In this document: positions 56,760 to 64,000 of the stretch, piece after piece
Position numbering within the stretch: the stretch's first letter is position 1
How the letters are laid out: each line of letters starts with the position of its first letter
Assembly: GCA_949316235.1 (NCBI GenBank)
Contig: OX438754.1
Location: 9,161,501-9,225,500 of the forward strand
Source: Oegoconia quadripuncta
Taxonomy: Eukaryota; Arthropoda; Insecta; Lepidoptera; Autostichidae
Direction of reading: 5' to 3'
DNA length: 64,000 nt
The notes under the pieces: model-generated
Database searches by the model: none
What the model saw: the letters and a program-made list of their open reading frames with translations, nothing else
What the model was told of the DNA's origin: nothing
Position numbers and translations under genes: made by a program

Positions 56760-58550
56760 TACGTTAGACGCGCGTTGGCGATCGCAGACATATTTCACTA
56801 ATAACTATGTTAAATTTTCATAAGGTGAAATACAATTTCGCTGCGTACCTACCACCCAAACCTCTTGTGTACACCGACAGCGTATTTTAATTAGCTATAC
56901 ATGAAAATGCTTTGAAACGCAGCTCGTGTGCTTATATTTAACACAAAATTATAACGCCGTATTACATTCATGTATTCAACCCCTAGTTTGCTCTCTGTGT
57001 TTGTTGTATCTCAAGTATTAACGCGGTTGGAAATTAAAAGCCGAAAAGCTTGTTCATTTGGTAAAGAAAAAGGGAAGAGATTTCCACAGTTCATAAAAAA
57101 ATATATAATTTAATATAATAACATAAAAAGATAAGATTGTTCAGAAATCTGTATTTCTGTTAATTGACATGATAAACACGTGTTCTTCAAGAAACTAGCG
57201 TTGTAGTTATGAAGAATATTGCCAAGGAAATCATTCGTTCAGATTACAAAACCTTTGACGAAAACAAAGGAGTTATTTAATAGAAGAAAGTGCTTTCAAG
57301 ATGTCTCATGTGAAAATCTAGTAAATATATTGGTTCGAGAACGATAAGTCGAGATTTCATTCCGGAACATTTAACAACCATAATTAGAGGCTCTGAAATC
57401 TAATAAAAGATAACTCGAAAGTCAGACCCGAAGCCGCATTCATAAGGGAAACTTTGCCTATTAAAATTCCTCTAACGAGTGCGAACCATCTCCTTTAATA
57501 AATACAGGCCCCTTCTAATTTTCCGAGGAGAGATTTAAGCGGCATAAATTTTGTAAGCTGAAAAGAAACTCTCTGAAAGAAGTGCTTGTACATTTTTACG
57601 ATGGCGAATCTCATTCGCCCCTCGAAAGGCGAGTTGTCTCTCTTTTAAATTAAATTTTCACTCCTAATTTGAAAGTATAATGTCATTTCACTAGGATTCC
57701 GTTATTAAAACTTTTAAATCATTCCAAAGTTTCCTTTTGTGCGCGTTTAGGGTGCGTTCCCGTGATTTTTTAATCAAAATAGGATCATTTCTAGTGATTT
57801 TTTACGAGTACGCCACTCGGCTGGCATCAAATTGTCATTAGCCACTTGCGTATCCGATATTGCTTTTCTTTGAGAACTGCTCAGATTTTATAGAATATTT
57901 AATTTCAGCACGCAGACCCTTCGTCTTGGAGTTACTTTTATGTCTACCTACTTTATAAATATTTTCTATCACACGCATGATAAATAGCTATACGTGCAAT
58001 TTAGTGAATTGCTGAATATTTTTATTGCTAACGTCTGTTAATATTATGTCAGTATGTATAGGTAGTTCTAGCAACAGGTCATCAAGATCGTTTACACTCA
58101 TTCATCATTTCATTTTCGATAATTTCATCTGCTATAATGGTCAACAGACATAATATTGTTTCTCATAATTTCATATGTCATACTCATTGTTTACTATATA
58201 AGTCACATGCTATTTGTTTCCCATAAAGTCAATTTCAATAACATCATTTGTTATCATCTTTGTTCGACATTGCTTCTAGGAAAAAATCATAAAATCGGTT
58301 TAAACTAAAGGATCAATAGGTTTAGGTTAGGTTAGAACATCGATAGGCGCTTCCGTACAAATTTAACCTAACGCCTTTGTCCTAAAAAGCGATTGACTTT
58401 CTGGAACTTCGCCGGCCACTGCCGCGCCACGCTCGCTTCGTATTGCAATTAATGAAATGAATAACAATACGTATGGGACTCGTATCATTATGGAATCTAG
58501 TGTACGGGTAAACAAGAGTATGTCTCATGTCTTTTATGGGAAACAAAATA
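56760..58550. other. Gene-free stretch, partly unique-looking
   Basis: 57290-57680 is a moderately G+C-rich stretch with many purine blocks and no repeat match, a candidate for conserved non-coding DNA. GGTTTAGGTTAGGTTAG at 58319 contains short TTAGG units, like the insect telomere motif, too short to mean more. No gene recognised. Confidence 0.4.
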
Positions 58551-58623
58551 TTCGGACAAATGAACTTCGGGCAAGTAAAATTTAGGCATGAATATATTGC
58601 ATATAATTTTCGGGCGAACAATG
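58551..58623. repeat. 15-bp imperfect tandem repeat (TTCGGGCAA-type)
   Basis: Units TTCGGACAAATGAAC (58551), TTCGGGCAAGTAAAA (58566) and TTTAGGCATGAATAT (58581) follow at exactly 15 bp. TTCGGGCGAACAATG recurs at 58609. It may be a minisatellite or part of a dispersed element adjoining the family-C repeat. Confidence 0.55.
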
Positions 58624-58637
58624 GAAATCCCATCAAG

Positions 58638-58905
58638 ATCCTTACATGTCCCCACTATTGGAGGAAAGCCTCCTCTCACTGAGTGAGGGTATGGACCATA
58701 ATCCTTCACGCGGGTCTAGTGGGCATTGGTGGATTTATGTTCGACCAATAGGCCACCTGATAGTGGTTTCAAGCCGCTCTTGCAAGCCACAGACGTGGCT
58801 TAACTACTACCTTCAATTGAAATCAACCGGGACTGACTAATTAACGGATATGCCACTAGTGGTTATCCATCCCAGGCATTACCGCGCCAGACTTTGCAAA
58901 AGGAA
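58638..58905. repeat. Dispersed repeat (family C), uninterrupted copy
   Basis: TCCTTACATGTCCCCACTAT, GGAAAGCCTCCTCTCACTGA, CACGCGGGTCTAGTGGGC, GCCACCTGATAGTGGTTTCA, GGGACTGACTAATTAACGG and TGGTTATCCATCCCAGG align with 33205-33750. It has the empty TTAA site (58841-58844) where the other copy carries an insertion. Small frames through it on both strands are not genes. Confidence 0.65.
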
Positions 58906-60006
58906 TAGAGGATGTGACTGCGCTACGAGTAAGTACCATAGGCAAAATTTCCTTCCTAAAATACCAATTAATAAGGGGAAAAATTGTTACTAGTGTGTGT
59001 TTTTCATGAATCTGCATGAATTTATGAAGGCAAAAAGTAAAAGAAAAAGTCCATTCAACCCTTAGTTAAAAACAGATGTTTGAAAAAAATATGTCACCGA
59101 ACACACGAACATCTGTTCACCGAGAACAGATTGTCTTTTGAGCCACTTGTAAATTGTCTCGTCACAAACGGTCAATAAAATTTGTCTGGTATCCTTGACA
59201 CACAGACCTGCAGACGGAGTTTTATGGACTATAAACATTTTACTAGCTCGACCTTGGGTAGGGTTTGCAATGAGGCCGTTGCACTCAGCTTTACGACTTT
59301 CATGTTTCGGAGATACCGGGGGTTATGATTGTTACGGTCATGATAAATGCTTGACGTTGCTTCTCTTAGCAGCTTCATGTTGGATTTATTTTAATAAATG
59401 GTTTTTTATTTGTGAGTTTGAATTGGATCTAATATTTTTTGTAATTATTCACTTAAAGTCAATGCCAGTTTTCAAAATGTCGACAGTAACTTAGGAGAAC
59501 GACTTAAATATGTGTAATCAACACATGCTTATGTATTCGCTAATTTACTCAGAGAATTTCTTAAAAAGGTTAAGTACGTACAGATGTTGGACGCTTTTCT
59601 GATCAAACCAGTAGTAGGTGCATCATCGCTAGCGCACCACACCATAAGACTAGCCCTTTCACCACCCCATCAGTATGTACTGTAAAAGGTCTCCATGAAA
59701 TATAATCATTTGGCACTTACATCTAAGGTCGTTAAATTCGTGCACAAAGATATAATCCAAATTAGATCATTTGACACTGAAAATAGCATTAAACAACGAT
59801 ATAAAATATTGTAAATCGTTTTTCACCACGATTTCTCTTTTAATAAATTATCGATGTCTTGATACAAACGACCATCAAACCTCTTTAACGAACGAACTAT
59901 TAAAGCGATTTAAAAATGTTTTCTAATTTCAAAATCTGGCAATCTGAAGATTATGCTTCGTCATCTTTGATGTAACTCAGTTAAGCCTTTTCGAAAATAT
60001 TTAACA
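58906..60006. other. Non-coding gap
   Basis: A plus-strand frame at 59195-59494 passes through a G+C-richer patch (59205-59350) but has no recognisable domain. ACAGATGTT near 59070 recurs inverted near 59112. Nothing else recognised. Confidence 0.4.
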
Positions 60007-60239
60007 CTAGCTTTCCGCCCGCGGCTTCACCTGAGTGGAACAACTTTGTCGCGGATATGTTTATTTTGTTTATTCCGCGGGAACTATACTCCCTATCGGG
60101 ATAAAAAATATTTATCTTTTAATCCAGGTTATATTCTAACTATTAACCAAATTTCACCCAAATCCGTTCATCAGTTTCGCCGTGATTGAGCAACAAACAA
60201 ACAAACAAACATTCAAAGTTTCGCATGTATAATATTAGA
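60007..60239 (-). mobile_element. Helitron-like element, complete copy, reverse orientation
   Basis: On the minus strand it starts A|TCTAATATTATACATGCG and ends GCGGGCGGAAAGCTAG|T (plus strand CTAG at 60007-60010). It contains the GTTTGTTTGTTTGTTTG and TTCCCGCGGAATA landmarks. Both termini and flanking A/T fit the Helitron rule, supporting the boundaries drawn for 24319-24550. It lies about 210 bp 5' of the large LINE. Confidence 0.82.
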
Positions 60240-60451
60240 TAACACAATTGGTTTATCTGTATTATAGGTAACTCAATACGAAATTAAAGCATCTCAAGAG
60301 TTTTCTATAGGTATATTAAATTTTTCTTCCCTAAGTTAAGGTCCGACGTCTGATCTAAATAAATTGAGTTATTTCGTCTTGCTTTAGATTTTTATAGGTA
60401 TGATAACCTTTATTAGGTTTTTATATATTTTTAAAAGTTTTTTTATTAGAT

Positions 60452-62440
60452 ATGCACAACTGGTTAGTAGGTACTTCACCTTATGAAGAAAAAACAATAA
60501 ATCAGAATGAGCTTTTTGTAAACTATGTCAGGAACTACTCAAAGCTATTTAAGCAAGTATGTACGATAGCCAAATCTATGTTCGTTCGTAACAAGATTAT
60601 AAGTAGCTCAAACCTGATTAAGACGACCTGGCAAGTAATCAACTCTGAAACTGGAAAAGTCAAAACTCGTAGTTTCGATTACCAAATTAACGTAGAAGGT
60701 CAAACATTAACTAATGCTCCTGAAGTCGCGGACGCGTTTGAAAGTTTTTTCACTAACATTCCAGTATCGATAACTAAGTCTCTTAATTCTTCCCCCACTC
60801 TCGCTGAATTATTACTAAAACAAAATGTAACCGAATGTACCGATGTATTTAAATTTCATCACGTTACACCATTATGTATTATTAAGACATTTAAATCTTT
60901 AAATATGAAAAGGACAGCGGATCTTCATGGTCTATCAGTTAAAATAATTAGTTTTATTATAGAGGATATTGCTCCTCATTTAGCTATTATCTTCAACCAG
61001 TGTACTAATAATGGTGTGTTTCCTGATATGATGAAGCATAGTAAAGTAATTCCGTTATTTAAGTCTGGTGATACTCAAGTTCGTACAAACTTTCGACCGA
61101 TCTCAATTTTACCGACTTTAAGTAAAATATTTGAAAGCTTAATTTTAAATCAATTGCTCTCACATTTCAATTTGAATAATTTGATTACAACCAAACAATT
61201 TGGTTTCACTAAGGGACGTTCGACAACAGATGCCGGTATTGAGTTGTTACAACATATTTTTGATGCCTGGGAGGGTTCACAGGACGCCCTTGGCATCTTT
61301 TGTGATCTGTCCAAGGCTTTCGATTGCGTCCACCATGACATCTTAATTATGAAACTACACCATTATGGCGTCCAGGGCCAAGCACTCAGCCTAATGAAAT
61401 CATATCTACGTGATCGAATTCAGAGGGTTGATATCAATGGAGAGAGATCATCAGGATCTGCAGTTAGCATGGGCGTACCGCAGGGTTCAATACTGGGACC
61501 ATTCCTATTTTTAGTTTATATCAACGATTTACCTCACCTCGCTAAGGAAAGACACGAGATCGTATTGTTTGCTGATGACACTTCTTTAATATTTAAAGTT
61601 GACAGTGACGAAGTGAATAATGCTGTCTCAAAAATAGTCGAATGGTTCACAGTCAATAACTTGCTCCTTAATGAGAACAAAACGAAATGTCTTAGATTTT
61701 CATTACCTAATGTTGAACAGGTTGCCACCAAAATAAGAATTAAACATGAACAGTTGGAACTTGTGGACACAACTGTATTCCTTGGTATGACTTTAGATTC
61801 TCGGTTACAGTGGGGACCCCATATTAAAAAACTAATGAAAAGACTCAGTTCTGCCGCATATGCTGTTAAGAAAATTCGAAATATCTGTGATATTGAAACA
61901 GCGCGCTTAGTCTACTTCAGCTACTTTCACAGCTTGATGTCATATGGTATCTTGCTGTGGGGAAACGCTGCTGATACAGATAGCATATTTCTCTTACAGA
62001 AACGAGCTATTCGTGCAATTTATAAATTAAGGTCAAGAGATACATTAAGACAAATATTTAAAGAAATTAATATTTTAACATTTTCGTCACAATATATATA
62101 TGAAAATCTTGTATATGTTAAGAGAAATATATATTCATTCGAGAAACATTGTGACCGACATAATGTCAATACAAGGAGCAAAAATCAATTAGCTGTACCT
62201 TTTAGTAGACTTAGTAAAGTTAATAAGTCATTCAGAGGTCAATGTGTGCGCTTCTACAACAAGGTTCCCATGGATATACGGAATCTTCCGCTTAATAAAT
62301 TTAAACTTATTATAAAACAAAAATTATGTAAAAGGGATATTACAAAATTTCAGACTATATTAATGAAAGTAATCCATGGGATTAAACGGCTCCTCTACTC
62401 GATATATAAAATTGTTGTAACCTTTCTTGATTGTACATGA
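60452..62440 (+). CDS. Non-LTR retrotransposon reverse transcriptase, frameshifted at the C-terminus
   Basis: The 662-codon frame encodes the RT that copies LINE RNA at the nicked target. Linker residues 1-190 lead into SKVIPLFKSGDTQVRTNFRP and ISILPTLSKIFE. Motif A is FCDLSKAFD (catalytic D285), motif B GVPQGSILGP (341-350), motif C FADD (373-376), followed by NENKTK and FLGMTLD. The post-RT region ends with CVRFYNKVP...NKFK. All three catalytic aspartates are present. The first Met is only the first in an open frame; the endonuclease that should precede it is missing. After D629 (62338) one base is lost: sister copies read YYKISDY...W and stop, and here that reading is one frame over with its stop at 62383-62385, so the last 33 residues are foreign. 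Mobility is very unlikely. Confidence 0.88.
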   Translation: MHNWLVGTSPYEEKTINQNELFVNYVRNYSKLFKQVCTIAKSMFVRNKIISSSNLIKTTWQVINSETGKVKTRSFDYQINVEGQTLTNAPEVADAFESFFTNIPVSITKSLNSSPTLAELLLKQNVTECTDVFKFHHVTPLCIIKTFKSLNMKRTADLHGLSVKIISFIIEDIAPHLAIIFNQCTNNGVFPDMMKHSKVIPLFKSGDTQVRTNFRPISILPTLSKIFESLILNQLLSHFNLNNLITTKQFGFTKGRSTTDAGIELLQHIFDAWEGSQDALGIFCDLSKAFDCVHHDILIMKLHHYGVQGQALSLMKSYLRDRIQRVDINGERSSGSAVSMGVPQGSILGPFLFLVYINDLPHLAKERHEIVLFADDTSLIFKVDSDEVNNAVSKIVEWFTVNNLLLNENKTKCLRFSLPNVEQVATKIRIKHEQLELVDTTVFLGMTLDSRLQWGPHIKKLMKRLSSAAYAVKKIRNICDIETARLVYFSYFHSLMSYGILLWGNAADTDSIFLLQKRAIRAIYKLRSRDTLRQIFKEINILTFSSQYIYENLVYVKRNIYSFEKHCDRHNVNTRSKNQLAVPFSRLSKVNKSFRGQCVRFYNKVPMDIRNLPLNKFKLIIKQKLCKRDITKFQTILMKVIHGIKRLLYSIYKIVVTFLDCT

Positions 62441-62573
62441 TTTATTGAAAAGAGACAAACCCTCTGAGTTTCTCGCTAGCTCTTCTCAGTAGTGGTCGCG
62501 TTCCGAGCTAGTGGTAGTTTAAAAAACAAATGACGTTCATAAGTGCATATTGTATTGCCTACATGAATAAATG

Positions 62574-62618
62574 ATTTTCATTTCATTTTCATTTCATTTC
62601 ATTTCATTTCATTTCATT
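62574..62618 (+). repeat. (TTTCA)n tail of the LINE
   Basis: Eight to nine pentamer units directly after the AATAAATG signal at about 62565. It differs from the TTTTGA-type tails of related copies. Confidence 0.85.
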
Positions 62619-62628
62619 AATCACACCT

Positions 62629-62740
62629 GAAAGAAAGAAAGAAAGAAAAAATTCTTTATTGTACAAAGCTTAAAAATATACACAGTGATATTATTTTAAC
62701 ATGTGTACAATACAAAGGCGGTATATGTATAATAACTTTA
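62629..62740 (-). mobile_element. CR1-like 3'-end fragment behind a (GAAA)n tract
   Basis: (GAAA)n at 62629-62648 leads into ATTCTTTATTGTACAAAGC (reverse of an AATAAAGAAT signal region) and ATACAAAGGCGGTATATG. This parallels the 3' end at 41875-41995. It lies tail to tail with the large LINE. Confidence 0.5.
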
Positions 62741-63110
62741 GTATGGAATCGCATGGTATAATGTTCACGTTGTCCCGTGTCTCTCTGGCCGCAGGAATAT
62801 GAAACTGAAGGGAAAAAAAAGAAATGTATACTTTGTAGGTTTAAAGATCTTTATTTCTCACTAAAAAAACATACCGTCCCTTACATGATAAGTTTTTTTT
62901 GATTCATGATTCTACATAGCTGTTTTTTACTTTGAGTTAAATAGTATTTAAATTTGTTGTTCAAATGGGCAATTTTCACATAGTAGGAAAGTAGTTTAGA
63001 GTGACTCGATAGATGGTGCTGACAGACGGGGCTCTTCGTGTTTACATTTTATTTTATATTTTATATTGTCTAGAGCCACGTAGGTAGGTAAGCGTAAAAA
63101 AATTATAGTG
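62741..63110. other. Non-coding gap
   Basis: A+T-rich, with a short G+C-richer segment at 62765-62800. Nothing recognisable. Confidence 0.45.
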
Positions 63111-63268
63111 ATTGGAAAGTCGTTCATTCTTTCTTTGGTGGCAGCTTACTCTGCTGGGGGGGGACTGAAAACCAGCAACGCTGCTGAGTTCCTACCCATT
63201 CATCACAATACTGTAATTTCCGATTCTCATGGATGATTATGTATTTGTGACGAATAAATATCTTTTAT
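63111..63268 (+). mobile_element. Unassigned LINE 3' end
   Basis: GGCAGCTTACTCTGCTGGGG and GACTGAAAACCAGCAACGCT then GCTGAGTTCCTACCCATT precede TTTGTGACGAATAAATATCT and a TTTATTTATTTATT tail. The polyadenylation signal followed by a tandem tail fits a non-LTR 3' terminus. No coding part remains. Confidence 0.5.
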
Positions 63269-63275
63269 TTATTTA

Positions 63276-63530
63276 TTGATGTTAAAGTAAGATGAGGCCG
63301 AAGACGTAAGCGGGTTCACCCGAAACTCTCCCCGCAATATCTGGAGGACTGGTTACCTCAAACAACCGGAACATGAGAATGGTATCAATATTGCTGCTTA
63401 CCGACAGACTTAGATGGTGATTGCTGGCCAGGCGAACATTTTAATAAGAAGGGAGGTACTTTGCTTTGAATAGAATCCGCTATCTCCATTTTGTAAACCT
63501 TATGTTAGTTACATTGAGCGATAGAGGCGA
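63276..63530 (-). mobile_element. Diverged SINE (family B), reverse orientation
   Basis: AAGTAAGATGAGGCCGAAGA, CGGGTTCACCCGAAACTC, ATCTGGAGGACTGGTTACCT, ATATTGCTGCTTACCGACAG, GATGGTGATTGCTGGCCAGG and TAGAATCCGCTATCTCC follow the reverse of family B in order, with many changes. The B box is worn. Confidence 0.7.
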
Positions 63531-64000
63531 TTTTGTATAGTTAGGATAAATTAACATCAAAGTATCACTTTTTATTGCTGTCCCTTTTTTGCTATATACA
63601 AAAACATGAATTTATCTATCCTTTTCGACTGGTTTATGTAGAGTTTATCTTGAGTACAACTAGACGTTTGGATTAAACAAAGGAATTACGTTTGTCTGTC
63701 GAAGTATTCTACAAAAACTTTACCTGAGCGTACTAGTTGCACAAAAACTTTCGTCGAAACTCTGTTTGCATTCTTTATTACTTTCTAAGAAACTGTAATT
63801 GCAATTGCGTCAACGTAACAGACTCTAAAAAGATAAAGGTTCTTTGTTTGTTAAATAGAAAGGGTTGTTTTTCTTGAGACTGCAATAAAAGGGTTTCAAA
63901 AGCGATCGTATTGTCACCCTTTCTTTGTTTGTGCTTTGTTAAGGCATTGATTGCACAAAGTACCGTTTTGTTATTTCGAGTAACATTGTTTGGAATTGTT
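63531..64000. other. Non-coding A+T-rich stretch to the window end
   Basis: No gene, RNA gene or repeat recognised. Frequent TTTGTT/ACAAAG words are low-complexity. Confidence 0.5.

Larger units (their letters stand above)
60452..62618 (+). mobile_element. 5'-truncated non-LTR retrotransposon (largest copy)
   Basis: The copy comprises the RT-half coding region, a 3' UTR with GAGTTTCTCGCTAGCTCTTC then TCAGTAG and GAATAAATGATTTTCATTT, and a (TTTCA)n tail at 62574-62618. The C-terminal domain and 3' UTR layout place it with the fragments at 5634, 15254, 25690 and 43194. The endonuclease and any ORF1 are absent: similarity starts within the linker before the RT. No target-site duplication could be identified. 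Clade: Jockey/CR1-type superfamily by RT motifs; a finer placement (possibly Daphne-like) is tentative. Confidence 0.85.

Noticed and set aside
58319..58336. Interstitial telomeric repeat
   Set aside because: Only about three TTAGG-like units, expected by chance; not an array.
1..64000. CRISPR array, bacterial operon, viral genome or prophage
   Set aside because: No regularly spaced direct repeats, no compact gene blocks, no Shine-Dalgarno-led frames and no recognisable viral proteins on either strand.

Overview
The window looks like an A+T-rich stretch of a lepidopteran (moth or butterfly) nuclear genome. The host group is inferred from its repeats. There are Helitron-like elements ending in GGCGGAAAGCTAG, two families of tRNA-derived SINEs, RTE-type LINE tails followed by GATGAT runs, CR1-like 3' ends with the 'CAAAGGCGAGC...AGAGATCTCTTCCAG' motif, and frequent TAGGTAGGTA/GGTACCTA words. 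No bacterial, organellar or viral gene organisation is visible. There is no clear host protein-coding gene, rRNA or functional tRNA gene. The window reads as intergenic or intronic DNA with many transposon layers.

The only long reading frame (60452-62440, + strand) is the reverse transcriptase half of a 5'-truncated non-LTR retrotransposon with RT motifs A, B and C intact. It lacks the endonuclease and has lost one base near its C-terminus. Shorter relatives lie at 5634-6022, 15254-15409, 25690-26025 and in a nested minus-strand stack at about 42095-43886. RTE remnants are scattered; the best are 13366-13582 and 51190-51662.

Layout: 1-13 kb is mostly anonymous A+T-rich DNA with one LINE tail, one SINE and some G+C-richer islands. 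13-19 kb has RTE and SINE pieces and a group of small palindromic (MITE-like) elements. 20-25 kb is mostly anonymous. 25-28.3 kb is a cluster of LINE, SINE and Helitron copies, including two SINEs in opposite orientation. 28-41 kb has sparse relics, a TTAA-flanked insertion whose empty site can be read in a second copy at 58.8 kb, and a SINE inside an older repeat. 41-44 kb is a nested LINE stack. 44-51 kb is mostly anonymous. 51-54 kb has an RTE remnant and a run of three Helitron-like copies. 54-60 kb is anonymous apart from a TA-flanked MITE. 60-64 kb holds the large LINE and a closing cluster of retroposon ends.

The elements are not a co-operating gene set. The autonomous families (LINEs) are dead here, and the non-autonomous ones (SINEs, MITEs, Helitron-like) depended on enzymes encoded elsewhere. 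The most open questions are three G+C-rich islands (11.3, 25.1 and 52.4 kb) with splice-acceptor-like borders and open frames, which may be single exons or conserved regulatory DNA.
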